DNA of 64,000 bases from Semisulcospira habei (GCA_036245525.1 BTPG01000007.1:169324128-169388127); one strand, 5' to 3'; positions 37,381 through 49,690 are shown, counted from the stretch's first letter. The notes: generated by a model not told the origin, from the sequence alone. Made by a program: numbers and translations.

Positions 37381-38060
37381 CCTTTGCTGTTCGGCTGCTG
37401 CGTCCTACACTATGATAGGACGGACGGGCATCACTGGTCCTCATCCATCTTCTTAATCTCTCACGTGCTGGCTCCAAGCGCCACACCCCGACAAATCACC
37501 TCAGCTGGTGGGCTAAACCACGTGAGGGGGTGGTGTTCACACTGCACCACTAGGCGGATGAGCTGTCTCTGACAGCCAACGGCTAAAGGACGGAGGAGAT
37601 CAGGCTTGATCCAACGGCCAAATGTGGGGGAGTAAACCCTTCAAATCAGGAGTGGAGCCCCGAAGGCGGACAGCTGCCTGTATTCACGCGCTGTTCCGGC
37701 AGCTCCTGCAGCCAAACTGGTGCCAAACGTACTGCTTTGCATTCCTTTGGACTACATCAGCAAGGCCGAGAGGGGGATCTTGACGACTGGGCATCCCAGG
37801 ATCTCCATACACTTCGCCCAGGCTTGCGCCCTGGAGAGGTCACTCCAGTGCCGCTGCTCCAGCGACAACACAACACGGGAGAGAGCAGTTACGAGTTATA
37901 AGCCCAGAGCGGATTGGCGTAAGCTCGGGCGCTACGGGTTGTCTCCGACGGTGGGAGGGATCATCGCGTCCCACTGGTCAGCTATCGCCCGCCTCAAACT
38001 GGGCAGCCCCCCACTCAGTAAGGTGCTGACCCGCCACAGTCTGCCTGCTCCAATAGGTGC

Positions 38061-39536
38061 TTGGAGCTTAGGGACACGACCGAAGAGCAGACTGTATACC
38101 CTGCACCAGACAAAACAACAAGAAGAAAGAAAAAACAGTCAGCCTTGCGGCTGGCAAGCTGGAATGTCAGAACTATGTGCCCTGGTTTCTCTGACGACTT
38201 AAAACAAGTCGACGACGTCAGGAAGACAGCTATCATCAACCGTGAGCTGAAACGACTGAACATTGACATCGCCGACCTTCAGGAGACTAGACTCCTTTCT
38301 AGTGGCAGCCTCAGAGAACAGGATTGCACGTTCTTCTGGCAGGGAAATGAACCTGGGGAGCCTCGAATACACGGTGTTGGATTTGCAGTGTCCAACTCCA
38401 TGCTGTCCTCAATTGAGCCGCCCTCCGGAGGCACACCCAGAATCCTCTCTACCTCTTCAGGTCCAGTCAACATCCTGAGCGCCTAGGCGCCTACACTCTG
38501 CTCCTCAACTGAGATAAAGGATGAATTCTACGAAGAGCTTGAGACCACCATCAGAGATATCCCTACCACAGAACACCTATTCCTACTCGGCGATTTTAAC
38601 GCCCGGATTGGAGCTGACCACAACTCCTGGCCTCGTTGCATTGGTCGTTTTGGCATCGGCAAACTCAACGAAAATGGACAGAGACTGCTAGAATTCTGTT
38701 CGTACCACGACCTGTGCGTCTCAAATACGTTCTTCTCAACCGAACTCTGCCACCAAGTGTCCTGGCGACACCCCAGATCACGTCACTGGCACCAGTTTGA
38801 TCTCATCATTACCAGAAGACCGCTGCTGAACTGCGTTCTTACTACCCGCAGCTATCACAGCGCCGACTGTGACACTGACCACTCACTGGTTGGGAGCAAG
38901 GTGCGCCTCCACCCCAAGCGGATCCACAACTCCAAGCAGAAAGGACGGCCACATATTAACACAACCCTGACATCTGTACCAGAAGTTTGCACACGCTTTG
39001 CTAATGCCATGGAAGAGGTCCTCAAGGACTGCCCAGGTAACAACGCTGAAGAGAGGTGGAGCCACATTCGTGACGCCATCTACAATTCAGCCATGGCAAC
39101 CTTTGGCAAGAGGGAGAAGAAAAACCCAGACTGGTTCGAAGCAGGAATAACCGAACTTGAACCAGTTATCACAGCCAAGCGTGTAGCACTGCTGGACTAC
39201 AAATGCGAACCTTCAGAGAAGGCACTAGCTGCACTCCGAAAGGCCAGAAGTAATGCTCAGCGGATCGCCAGGAAATGCGCCAACGACTATTGGCTGAATC
39301 TCTGCCAAAGCATCCAGCTCTCCGCCGACTCTGGGAATATCCGCGCCATGTATGAGGGCATGAAGAAAGCATTTGGCCCAAGCACCATTAAGGTCACCCC
39401 CCTGAGGTCCACTACTGGAGACATCATTACGGACCGCGGCAAGCAGATGGAGAGATGGGCCGAGCACTACCAGCAGCTGTATTCGAGGGAGAACAACGTC
39501 ACTGACACTGCAGTGGAGAGCACTACCCCTCTGTGA
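38061..39536 (+). pseudogene. LINE endonuclease domain and linker
   Basis: 38061-38486 reads LRLASWNVRTM and DIADLQETR, the N-terminal endonuclease motifs (Asn and Glu). After a stop at 38484-38486 the frame changes; LLGDFNARIGADHNSWPRC follows. 38757-39536 has SWRHPRSRHWHQFDLIITRR and SADCDTDHSLV, the catalytic Asp-His end, then the linker to RT. Ends at TGA 39534-39536. Broken by at least two frame changes. Confidence 0.85.
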
Positions 39537-39584
39537 TGGAAGAACGTGACACTCTGCCAACTGTAGACGAACTCAGCAAGGCCA

Positions 39585-40858
39585 TTGACTCCTCAGCATG
39601 TGGTAAAGCCCCAGGCAATGACAGTATTCCCCCCAGAGTTTCTCAAGGCTGGTAAAAAGAGTGTCCTCCTTGACCACCTCCATGAGCTTTTACTTGTGCT
39701 GGGAGGAGGGAACAGTCCCTCAGGACATGCGGAATGCCAAAATAATTACGCTCTACAAGAACAAACGAAACCGCAGTGAATGTAACAACTATCGAGGCAT
39801 CTCCTTGCTGAGCACTGTGGGAAAGGTCTTCGCTCGCGTGGTGCTGAACAGACTCCAAGTGTTGGCCGAACGCGTTTACCCAGAGGCGCAGTGCGGCTTC
39901 AGATCTCAAAGATCAACAGTCGACATGATTTTCTCATTGAGACACCTGCAGGAGAAGTGCCGGGAGCAGAGACAGCCACTTTACATCGCCTTCATTGACC
40001 TGACCAAGGCCTTCGACTTGGTCAGCAGAAGAGGTCTCTTCACCCTATTACACAGGATCGGATGTCCCCCCAAGCTTCTGAAGGTGGTCACATCCTTTCA
40101 TGACGAAATGAAAGGTACCGTACAGTATGATGGCTCATCCTCAAAACCCTTCCCGATCCGAAGCGTCGTAAAGCAAGGCTGCGCACTCGCCCCTACACTT
40201 TTCAGCATTTTCTTCTCCCTGCTGATGCGCCATGCCTTCAGAAGATGGCGTCTTCATCCACACTAGGAGTAAAGGTAGCCTCTTCAACCTTTCACGTCTG
40301 CGCGCAAAGACCAAGGTGCGCAGGGTCCTGATCAGAGAGATGTTGTTTGCTGATGATGCTGCCCTGACCGCACACACTGAGGAAGCACTACAGCGTCTCG
40401 TCAGCAGCTTCGCTCGCACCACCGATGAGTTTGGGCTGACCATCAGCCTGACGAAGACAAACATCATGGGCCAGGATGTCAGCAGCACCCCTTGCATCTC
40501 TATAGGCGATCACACCCTCGAGGTACTGGAGAACTTTACATACCTTGGCTCAACTATCTCCAATAACCTCTCTTTGGACAACGAACTGGACTCCAGAATC
40601 GGCAAGGCATCAACAGCGATGGCTCGCCTGACCAAGAGAGTGTGGAACAACAGCTTGCTTACCATCAACACTAGGATGAAAGTGTACCAGACCTGTGTGC
40701 TCAGCATTCTTCTCTACAGCAGCGAGATGTGGAGTTTGTACACCCGTCAAGAGCGCAGACTCAACTCTTTCCATCTGCGCAGTCTGAGGAGAATCTTGGG
40801 AATCACTTGGAAGAACCGTGTTCCAAACGCTGAAGTGCTGCCAGGCAAACATTCCTAG
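39585..40858 (+). pseudogene. LINE reverse transcriptase, frameshifted
   Basis: Frame 39661-40266 has NYRGISLLSTVGKVFARVVL, QCGFRSQRSTVDMIFSLR and the motif A region AFIDLTKAFDLVSR, then KQGCALAPTLFSIFF. A frame change near 40230 leads to 40232-40858 with the catalytic FADDAAL (motif C), NFTYLGSTIS and LNSFHLRSLRRILGITW. It ends at a premature stop. Confidence 0.88.
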
Positions 40859-41106
40859 CATGTACGCACTCCTTTCACAAAGACGCCTACGCTGGCTCGG
40901 TCATGTCTGCCGCATGCAGGATGGTAGGATTCCGTAAGGACATCTTGTATGGTGAGCTCGCCTCCGGCACCAGACCAACAGGCAGACCGGCGCTTAGATA
41001 CAAAGATGTCTGCAAGCGTGATCTGAAAGCTGGAAGCCTGAATCCCGCAGACTTAGAAGCCACCACTGTAGATCGTGCCAGCTGGCGGCTCGCAGCGAAG
41101 ACCAGC

Positions 41107-41512
<406 letters not shown>

Positions 41513-41770
41513 AAGCGTGTTTCTTTCTCCGTTGGGTACTTCTGAGCGAGGGAAGGAGAGAAAGCCAGTGGGAGGAGAAGAGGCAGCGCAGACGAAAGAA
41601 AGAAGAGCCAGTGCCCACAGCAACAGTCACAGGTTTCACCTGTAGCAAATGCAACAGACACTGCCGCTCTCGTATTGGACTGATTAGTCACAGCAGGCAC
41701 TGCAAATCTTAAAAAACGGACTGACCCAGCAAGCGCATATACTTCATTGTCTTCCGAGACAGAAGGATGC

Positions 41771-42096
41771 CAACCAAGTGTCACCGTTAATTCGGGCGGA
41801 CCGTCGGGGGTTCTTTCTCCGGGTACTCCGGTTCTTCCACCCCTCCACTTTGGTACGGGTTTCAGGCCACTTTATAAATTTCAAATACAAGCGATCAAAA
41901 TTTCCGAAACCTCAGTAGCTGAGCTGACCCTTCGCACCACGTGAATGTCCTGTGTCTGTCTTGCACTGTGTTTGTCTTCAGAGTGAAAGCGTGTGTGTGT
42001 CACGTGAGCGTGCGTGTTGGGTTCAGTTCGCGGCGCTTTGAGTCCATTCGAATTGGGAAAAAGCGCCTATATATTAACCGGTATTATTATTATTAT
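41771..42096 (+). mobile_element. SINE, 5'-truncated
   Basis: From AAGTGTCACCGTTAATTCGG to AAAGCGCCTATATATTAACC and (ATT)n. Closely matches 48155-48478. Confidence 0.8.
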
Positions 42097-42099
42097 CTT

Positions 42100-42271
42100 G
42101 TGGCACCAAACAGCTTACGGAAAACCTGATATTTTCTTTCACCTGACTCAATCAAAGTTCTCCAAGTCCAAAGTCTCCGAACTTTCCCGTACAATTGAAG
42201 ATGGCCGCTGACCGGAACAGGATCAGGATTTTATTTAACGACTTTTCACACATTGGTGATATTAGACCCCC

Positions 42272-42314
<43 letters not shown>

Positions 42315-42865
42315 ATAATAATAATAATAATAATAAAATTAAAATAAAAAATTAAAAAAAAAAATCAACAACCAAACGTACAACTTGTGAATATCAAAGA
42401 ATAGCAAAAATTAACATCCAAACACACACACAAATTACTTATTATAATAGTTCACCCACCGGACTATAAATTAGTATATTAACTATTGCAACTGCAATAT
42501 TTCTATACGTACGTTCTGCTGATTTTTCAACTGTTATGTTGTTTTGTCAACAGATTCATTGTAATAGGACACTGACTCACAGACTGAATATATGCTTAAC
42601 AGAGATGGGGCCTTTAAGCACTTGCATTTAGTGATGTCTTTTGAGAATTGTGTTTTCCAAAAATTTTGCCTTGTATAATTTCAACGAAGCTGTTTTTCTT
42701 GAACAAGGTGGAACATGATAAGTATATTTCATATCATCTTTGTGAGAAAAAAAAAAAAAAAGCTGTTTAGCACAGAGTACATTACGCTGACCGGAAGTAA
42801 AAACTCTAGGTTTGCGCATTGGGTCTGCACACGACTGGTTCCTGGCCAAAATTGGCCAATTTTCT
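42100..42865. other. non-coding; A-rich tract
   Basis: About 40 consecutive A at 42274-42312 followed by (AAT)n. No gene. Confidence 0.6.
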
Positions 42866-43087
42866 TTTTACACATTCTACCCGAGGACCGAAATCCCCAA
42901 ATGTTGAACTTGTTCTCTGAAGGACTGTATTACAGTTCTAGAGACAGATCGAGCATGATAGTTCAAGGGTGGTGCCAGAATGGCTTGGCGCCTAAGGGCG
43001 GGGCCAAGCTCAGTATTCTGGCACCACCCTTTAACTACCATGCTCGATCAATGTCTTGCTGTGGTGTGTCAAGGCTGAATGAGTTAT
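42866..43087 (-). repeat. MITE family B, copy 12
   Basis: ACATTCTACCCGAGGACCG to GGCTGAATGAGTTAT. Outer arms GATCGAGCATGATAG and ACCATGCTCGATC carry a matched G/C change versus GACCATG/CATGGTC. The right core has a small insertion (GGGGCC, CTCAG). Confidence 0.85.
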
Positions 43088-43429
43088 TTTTTTAAAATAA
43101 TTTTTGTTGTTTTTTTAGGCTTCATACTTCTCGCTTGAATCTTGAAATCGCAGCAAAATAGTAATCCTGCCGGGAAAGACACTGTCGAGCCAGTACTAGA
43201 CTCCATTTTAAACTGAAACCATCTGAATATATTCTGATACTGTCTTTGGTTCTCCTTCTAGGCGGCGGCTTCTGTTCAAGTTACGAGCGATGTGCCACTC
43301 GGCGGCAGCGAGTGATCGAAGAACGCAGCCAGCTGCGTGAATTAATGTGAATTGCAGGACACGTTGAACATCGACATTTTGAACGAGCGATTCTCTGGTG
43401 TTGCTTCATCGACTCTGCGGGCAGCTTCC

Positions 43430-43500
43430 AACAACCCCCTCCCCCCGCCCCCCCACCCCCGCCCCCCCCCCCCACACACACACACATACACACACACATC
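43430..43500. repeat. C-rich and (AC)n low complexity
   Basis: C runs followed by ACACAC. Confidence 0.85.
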
Positions 43501-43639
43501 CCCCCTCCCCCTCACGGTAGGGTGAAATAGGGTGATGTAAAAAAAGTGTATCCCCAGTGGTAATTTCAGTCATAACTGAATATTTATACACAAGCTAAAT
43601 TAAATAAATAAATAAATAAATAAAATACAGCCAACTTTG

Positions 43640-43747
<108 letters not shown>

Positions 43748-44076
43748 TGTTTGTTTGTTGTTGTTTGCCTGTCAGTTTTTATCCTCTCATGTCCTGTTGA
43801 GCCCACTGAGTTGGTGTTCGCAACAATTAGGAGGCATACATCTGTAAAGACTATATTGCTTTGACTATAGTGCTAGTTCCTTACGAGACAATTATTTTTC
43901 CCAGGCAGTACACAAGGCCGTTGACTGAAGCTAACAAAAATCAAGATGATAACACTGACGTGTGTGCAGCTTGAGATATTACACACCATTATCGATCTGT
44001 GAATGGTTTACCGAGGAACTGTCTTAGACCGTCAATGTCTTCACTGAAATGATACCGGCCTCAGTCAATCGCAGGT

Positions 44077-44079
<3 letters not shown>

Positions 44080-44116
<37 letters not shown>

Positions 44117-44138
44117 CGTGCGTGCGTGTGTGTGTGTT
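44080..44138. repeat. (GT)n microsatellite with (GTGC)n
   Basis: GT repeats with GTGC interruptions. Confidence 0.95.
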
Positions 44139-44174
44139 CAGTTCTCTAACGAAGTGTTTTACAACGCCGTTTGG

Positions 44175-44392
44175 TGAACTCATTCAGCCCGACGGCCGTA
44201 TTTCCCAAATTTTGGAGGCGTCATCTAATGACTATGCACCAGTTGCAGGAGATGGGTCGACCATGATAATTCAAGGGCAGTGCCCAGATTAGCTTGGCGC
44301 CGACAGGCGCCAAACTAATCTGGCACTACCCTTGAATTATCATGGTCGATCCATCTCCTGCTGTAGCGCCGCGACAGGGCTGAATGGGTTAA
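44175..44392. repeat. MITE family B, copy 13
   Basis: GAACTCATTCAGCCCGACGG to CAGGGCTGAATGGGTTAA. Core GATTAGCTTGGCGCC with GGCGCCAAACTAATC. Confidence 0.85.
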
Positions 44393-44767
44393 CAACGACA
44401 ACAACGAACTGGTGACAATTCAAATTTCTGCCATTTAAATAGTGATGAATAAAGTGAATGGGTGTGAAAAATACAAACATATTAGGAAACAGCAAACTGT
44501 ATGTGCAAGGAGCAGACCCAGCGTTTTAATCAGAAGTCAGCATGAACAGTTTGCTTCCACTACGTGTTTTAGATCAATGAAATATTATGATTTGGCTTGA
44601 CTTGCACTGGCAGCCATATTTACGGCGAGATGAGACCTGACGAGATGAGGCGACAGGATAATCCTTTACTCCAGCAAGGAACACAAATATTCTCTTATCA
44701 CAGTATCATTATATAGTTCTTCAAATACAATTTAAAGAAATGTAACACGGACATAATATTCATAATA
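44393..44767. other. non-coding, no gene seen
   Basis: No ORF or clear repeat. Confidence 0.45.
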
Positions 44768-44862
44768 TTAACCAGTTAGCTGTTGGTAGCGTTTTTGTCG
44801 AGGATATTCCCGAAGGAATCACCTCATTCAACAAAAAGCGTTACCGACAGTTAAAGGGTTAT
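44768..44862. repeat. MITE family C, copy 2
   Basis: TTAACCAGTTAGCTGTTGGTA to ACCGACAGTTAAAGGGTTA; arms GTAGCGTTTTTGTCGAGG and CAACAAAAAGCGTTAC. Confidence 0.8.
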
Positions 44863-45049
44863 GACATCACACAAACACCATACAATTCAGACATTGTCAA
44901 CACTCAAACAAACGCACACGATAACCTTGTACACACACATGTACATAACAAGAATAAATTACAGTATTTATAATCCATTATAAGACTCGCAGATGAAATT
45001 GTTTTCCTTGAGACAAGGATGCTTGAATATAATTGGAATAAAACTGGCA

Positions 45050-45257
45050 TTAACACCTTCACTGCCAAATGTAGGTCTTGAAATGCTAGGCAATTGCAGC
45101 ATCGAATAATCCCAACAATCGAAGGAGAACGGATATGAATACGACCAGCAGGAGGCAATGCACGTCATGAGCCCCCAAGATGCGGGGGCTCATGAGTCAC
45201 TTGGTATCTTGCGGCTGGGTGGTGTTCGCATTGTTTTTTTGGCCGTGAAGCGATTAA
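45050..45257 (+). repeat. MITE family A, copy 8 (TTAA at both ends)
   Basis: TTAACACCTTCACTGCCAAA to TTGGCCGTGAAGCGATTAA. Core GTCATGAGCCCCCAAG/GCGGGGGCTCATGAG. Confidence 0.85.
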
Positions 45258-45293
45258 AAACATATAACATCTATACCTGTAAACACAAGGAAT

Positions 45294-45368
45294 TTAACTC
45301 TTAAACTCCCAGAACTAAATGACTTCCATTCTATGGAAGTCATTTAGTTCTGGGAGTTTAAGAGTTAA
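45294..45368. repeat. perfect 75-bp palindrome with TTAACTC ends
   Basis: 36-bp arms are exact complements around a 3-bp centre (TCT), from TTAACTCTTAAACTCCCAG to CTGGGAGTTTAAGAGTTAA. It shares only its TTAACTC ends with families A-C. Confidence 0.95.
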
Positions 45369-46224
45369 TTCACTCACTTAGTGCTCATGTGCAGTGCAAT
45401 GCCAGGAGCCAGAGAGCTCCTCCATTTGCCACCCCACATTTAACCAGTTTGTGCATTACATCCCGGGTGGCCGCGTGCAGGTGGGAGTTAAGGATCTGAA
45501 TACAACATACTCCTCTGTTGAGCGGCCAATCTCATGAGAGACCATCTGTCATTAAAGACCATATACATTAGAACTAAGTCTTTCATGACAGGTGACACTT
45601 GTTGCCTTCGGGCATCTCTTCTCTTGTTCTCTTGATAGAGCACCTGTCCTTTATAACATTTTAGTGCGTGCAGGCGATTGCCCTGATAAAAAGAAATTCT
45701 ACTGCATCAATCGTTGTATGGCCCAACATCTAAGAACAGATGTTATTAGCACCTTTGTGTCGACAGCGAAAAACGACACCAACTCTTGCGTTTTGACCAA
45801 CAGACCTGTTACGGTTCTAGCTTATTTACAAGGTTAACTTTTTGTCGATACAACTGTCTTGGAATCATACGAATTTAAATCTAGAATGTTACGCTTCTTG
45901 TGCTACGAAACCCGTAGTTGCGTTTCTTTTGGAAGACGCTGTATAATTTATGTCTACAAAGATTTACTTAAACGCTGTATGCGTCTCTGCACTGCAGTCT
46001 ACAGAAGCTTATGAGAATCTACACCCCTTCCTGACAGAGACTGGCTCAGTTTGTAAAATCAGATTAAGGAAGACCGCTGATCATAATTTGTAGGCAAGTG
46101 TTAACAGATAGGTAATACTACTACTACTAATAACAAAGATCATTTATCTCGCGATAAATCCCCAGGAGCAGTGGGTTCTAAGCGTGTATGCGGAATCGGC
46201 ATAAAATACACGATACTCGCCATC

Positions 46225-46300
46225 CTTAAGGCACACTGGTTGTCTCACTGGATTCGCTGCCAGCGGCAGCGAATCCAGGGAGGCAACCAATGTGCCTTAA
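46225..46300. repeat. 76-bp palindrome with TTAAGGC ends
   Basis: TTAAGGCACACTGGTTG to CAACCAATGTGCCTTAA, inner GGATTCGCTGCC/GGCAGCGAATCC. A few mismatches. Confidence 0.85.
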
Positions 46301-46337
46301 AAATCGTAGAGCGTCGTGTACTTTATAACTCAGGTTT

Positions 46338-46640
46338 GACGTGTTTTGTTTGTTTGTTTGTTTAGTGTGGTGTGTTTTTCGTTTGTTTGGTTGTTTTGTT
46401 TTTTTGTTGTTGTTTGTTTTTTTGTTGGTTTTTTGTTGCTGTCTTGTTGGGTTTTGTTGTTGTTGTTGTTGTTTTTGTTCGTTTTGTTTTTGTTTTGTTT
46501 TTTGTTGTTGGTTTGTGTTTTTTTTTTTGTTTTGTTTTTTTGGGTGGGGGGGGGGGGGCTTGTGGTGGTGCGGGGGTGGGAGTGGGGGATGGGGGGGTGG
46601 GGTGGGATGGGGCTGGAGGGTGGTTGGATGGGAGGGTGAT
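46338..46640. repeat. T/G-rich low-complexity tract
   Basis: (TTTG)n, (GTT)n and G runs. Cys/Phe/Val-rich ORFs here, and Lys/Gln/Asn-rich ones on the other strand, are artefacts. Confidence 0.9.
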
Positions 46641-47163
46641 ATGAAAGGGGTCAAGAGACCTGACTGTTTACATATTTATCCCAGTTGTCAAGTTGGATCT
46701 GGTCCAGTCCAAACAGGGTTAATTGTTTGCAATGTCTCCTACATAAGTATTATTCGCACGTCTTACAATAATGCTGCACAAAAGGGCTGACTTATACGAC
46801 ATTTTGAATGACGTAAAATCAAAGACGTTCCTGCTCATCTTCCCCTTCGTACGTAGGAGCCCACCGAAGCGCAGAAGAGTCAGTCATTAACATCTCTGTT
46901 ACGTGTGCCTAGTCACATGGATTGTGAAAAGAAGGGTAGCTAATCTTAGTTGTAGCAAGACAACAGTGAGAACTAGTTGTACCAACACATTTTAGGAATT
47001 CAAGCCCGTCCTTGAGCACATTGCTTCAAGTGATTCCCATTGGTATCAATACAAAACTGAGAAAAAAACTACAACTGCACGTAGAGCAATATAAAACATA
47101 TCTTGCGTCAACAATGAGACGTCACAGTTTCAGGAACCGTACATGAGTTGTGCGGTACTGTCA

Positions 47164-47398
47164 TATAGGGCTGGCTTAACTGGGCGAGACAAACCCGAAC
47201 CATGTCTCGGCGAGACACCCGAGACAGTCAATGCGAGATACCCGTTCCACCCGTTTATTACGTTCGGCACATCTGATCTTGTCTCGGAGAGTTCGCCGAA
47301 CCTATTAAAGGGTGGGTCGGGTATCTCGCATTGACTGTCTCGGGTGTCTCGCCGAGACGAGGTTCGGGTTTGTCTCGCCCAGTTAAGCCAGCCCTATA
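47164..47398. repeat. 235-bp palindromic MITE flanked by TATA
   Basis: Arms from GGGCTGGCTTAACTGGGCG to CGCCCAGTTAAGCCAGCCC, nearly perfect over about 85 bp, with a smaller inverted repeat inside (GTTCGGC/GCCGAAC). TATA stands at both ends, consistent with TA target duplication of a Tc1/mariner-type MITE. On - it carries AATAAA (47254-47259) downstream of the exon at 47512-47726. Confidence 0.9.
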
Positions 47399-47511
47399 GC
47401 GTTTTTTCTGTGGGAAATATTTACCGTGGTAACTAGTTCCCACAGAAAAGCAGCTGTCAAAAGACCTATAAGACTGGTTCATAGTTCCCACGGAAGAGGC
47501 GCTCACTAAGA

Positions 47512-47726
47512 TCACAGTAAGATCAAACTCACTAACACCATAAGCAAGAAGTTCATTAAAGATGTTGACACAGAGGGGATGGTGCCTGCGCTGGCCCGTC
47601 CTGAATCGTTACTTCCGTTTCCTGTTTGACTGTCGGTATTTCCGGCGCTTCCGCGTCCTCCTTGGCTGTCAATATTTCCGGAGCTTCCGCTGTTTGTCCC
47701 ACGTACGTTACTGGTGTTGACTGACG
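47512..47726 (-). CDS. candidate alternative last exon encoding a GPI-type tail
   Basis: After an acceptor (TATATCTGTAG) the frame reads SVNTSNVRGTNSGSSGNIDS and further Gly/Ser/Asn-rich sequence for about 70 codons, then a hydrophobic end SLMNFLLMVLVSLILL and stop. A small-residue linker plus C-terminal hydrophobic tail is typical of a GPI anchor signal. The exon starts in the phase used by all 3' introns of the astacin gene upstream (two bases of a split codon). Joining needs a weak donor (CTACTG|GTTCGC at 49804) inside the last astacin exon. It could instead belong to another gene. Confidence 0.5.
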
Positions 47727-47804
47727 CTACAGATATAAAAGAAAAATAATGAATCACAAATTTCACGTGACAATCATATTACTTTTGTCTTTAAAAGTTA
47801 ATGT

Positions 47805-48560
47805 GTTAACCTTTTTGCTGTCGGAAGTGGGTTTTATCGCCATGATTCCTGCAGAAATAACAACACCCTGACACCTGCAGGAATAACAACACCCTGACGC
47901 CTGCAGGAATAACAACACCCTGACATCCTGCAGGAATAACAACACCCTGACACCCTGCAGGAATAACAACACCCTGACATCCTGCAGGAATAACAACACC
48001 CTGACATCCTGCAGGAATAACAACACCCTGACATCCTGCAGGAATAACAACACCCACGGGGCGGTCCGTGGCGCAGTGGTTAAGGCGCCTGCCACCAATG
48101 CCAAAGGTGCGCGGTTCGATACCGGGTTCCGGCGTTGGACTTTTCTCCTCTGGTAAGTGTCACCGTTAATTCGGGCGGACTGTCGGGGGTTCTTTCTCCG
48201 GGTACTCCGGTTCTTCCACCCCCCCCCCACCCCCCACACTTTGGTACCGGTCTCAGGCCACTTTACAAATTTCAAAATACAAGCGATCAAAATTCTCTGT
48301 AACTTCAGTAGCTGACTGGCCCTTCGTTTGTCTTGTACTGTGTTTGCCTTAAATGGCGTAAATCCGTGTCTGTTTCGTGAGTGTGTGTGTTGGGATTCAG
48401 GCGCGGCGCTTTGAGTCGATTTCCCCAAAAATTGAGAAAAAGCGCCTATATAATAACGGTATTATTATTATTATTATTACCCTGATGTCCTGCAGGAATA
48501 ACAACACCCTGACGTCCTGCAGGAATCATCGCGACAAAAACTGTTACCGACAGCCACAGT
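47805..48560. repeat. MITE family C, copy 3, expanded into a 26-27 bp array and hit by a SINE
   Basis: Left end TTAACCTTTTTGCTGTCGGAA and right end CGCGACAAAAACTGTTACCG + ACAGCC are family C. Between them TGCAGGAATAACAACACCCT + GACATCC repeats about nine times, with the SINE 48058-48478 inserted before the last units. Confidence 0.85.
48058..48478 (+). mobile_element. tRNA-derived SINE, full length
   Basis: A-box GTGGCGCAGTGGTTAAGGCG (48068-48087), B-box GGTTCGATACC (48113-48123), a body with CTTTCTCCGGGTACTCCGG, and AAAGCGCCTATATAATAACG + (ATT)n at the 3' end. ACCC occurs at both borders, a possible target duplication. The same body is at 41771 and 37275. Confidence 0.88.
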
Positions 48561-48776
48561 TTTAAGAACTTTGATGTTTCAAGCATTTGTTTTCTTATTT
48601 TTTTTTCATCCTTAGTCCGAGTGATAAATCAGCCTAAAAATTAAGCGGCGTCCATACCGGCCCTCTCGCAAAGCCGATGAGGATATTCATATTCCTTTTA
48701 TAGAGTATCGTCAATAGTTTGAAAGATCTATAATCTTCGCTTGCACCGAGACTGAAAAGAACTTGACTTAACCCAT

Positions 48777-48972
48777 ATCATACTGAGGCTAAAAGCTTCA
48801 AGTTTGTACACTGCCATTTGCAAGCTACATTACAGATAAGGATATGGACCAATGGCTTTAGTTCAAGGGTGGTGCCAGAATAGCTTGGCGCCAAGCTATT
48901 TTGGCGCAACCCTTGTACTATTTTAGTCACACTTATTTGACACACGTGTATTCCGAATGATACGGGCTAATA
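48777..48972. repeat. MITE family B, copy 14
   Basis: TTAACCCATATCATACTGAGG to GAATGATACGGGCTAA. The core lacks the spacer: GCTTGGCGCCAAGC is itself the centre. Same subfamily as 20060-20271. Confidence 0.8.
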
Positions 48973-49184
48973 GATCGCTACAGATGGTCATCGGGCCAAT
49001 GTTGGCATTTGCTGGTCCTCATGAAGCCGTGAATCGCTTACTGGCTATGCAATCACACTCCTTTATGTCATCTCAATATCTTTTGAGCTGAACGTTGTTA
49101 ATAATTTATTGTATCTGATCCGATCTGTACATGGTGTGCAACCCATTGTCCCCCAAGCTCACTGTCAAGAATATGTGAACACAG

Positions 49185-49265
49185 CCCAAATGCAAGAGAC
49201 ATAGATCCTCATGAGCCCCGGCAGTTTGCGGGGGCTCATGAGGATCTATGCCCCTTGGTGACACC
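49185..49265 (+). repeat. MITE family A, copy 9 (core)
   Basis: GCAAGAGACATAGATCCTCA then GAGCCCCGGC, and GCGGGGGCTCATGAGGATCT. A family end AGTGAAAGGGTTA is at 49437-49449, with a LINE-like 3' end between. Confidence 0.8.
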
Positions 49266-49479
49266 ACATTATTCAGGTTCGGATTCAGAAAACTTTATTG
49301 TCCCATACCAAATTGACTATGGAAAATGTTCTCTCCTTGGTCTGTATGGCATGGGGCAATAACGCTATATGGCTGGGGCTTTTTGGCATTAACAATTATA
49401 ACAAACATTTCAGGAACACAATCTGCCCCCACTAGCAGTGAAAGGGTTACCTTTTAGTAGAACACTATAGAACAACAAT

Positions 49480-49690
49480 CCTGCAAGGCACTGTGCAAGG
49501 AGGACGAAGGAGAGGAAGACAGAGGAAAAGATGGGAGGACAATATCTCAGATTGGACAGGACTGAAGCTGGGCGATACGCTGAGAATGGCAGAGAACAGA
49601 GAGGAATGGAGGGAGCTGGTTGTTAAGTCATCAGTGGTGCCCCAACGGTCGGCAAGACTACGGGATATAGATAGATAGATAGATATAGAA
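49480..49690 (+). mobile_element. non-LTR retrotransposon 3' end with (GATA)n tail
   Basis: Encodes RRRGRQRKRWEDNISDWTGL and SSVVPQRSARLRD, the C-terminal end of a widespread LINE reverse transcriptase, ending in (GATA)n. Confidence 0.75.

Noticed and set aside
46226..46790. Cys/Phe-rich and Lys/Gln-rich ORFs on both strands
   Set aside because: Low-complexity T/G tract; no conserved motif.
48061..48135. tRNA gene
   Set aside because: A and B boxes are present but the segment continues into a SINE body with an (ATT)n tail, repeated at 37.3 and 41.8 kb, and no complete cloverleaf is evident.
47763..48428. 221-aa ORF with VLLFLQDVR repeats (- strand)
   Set aside because: Translation of the 26-27 bp minisatellite plus the SINE.
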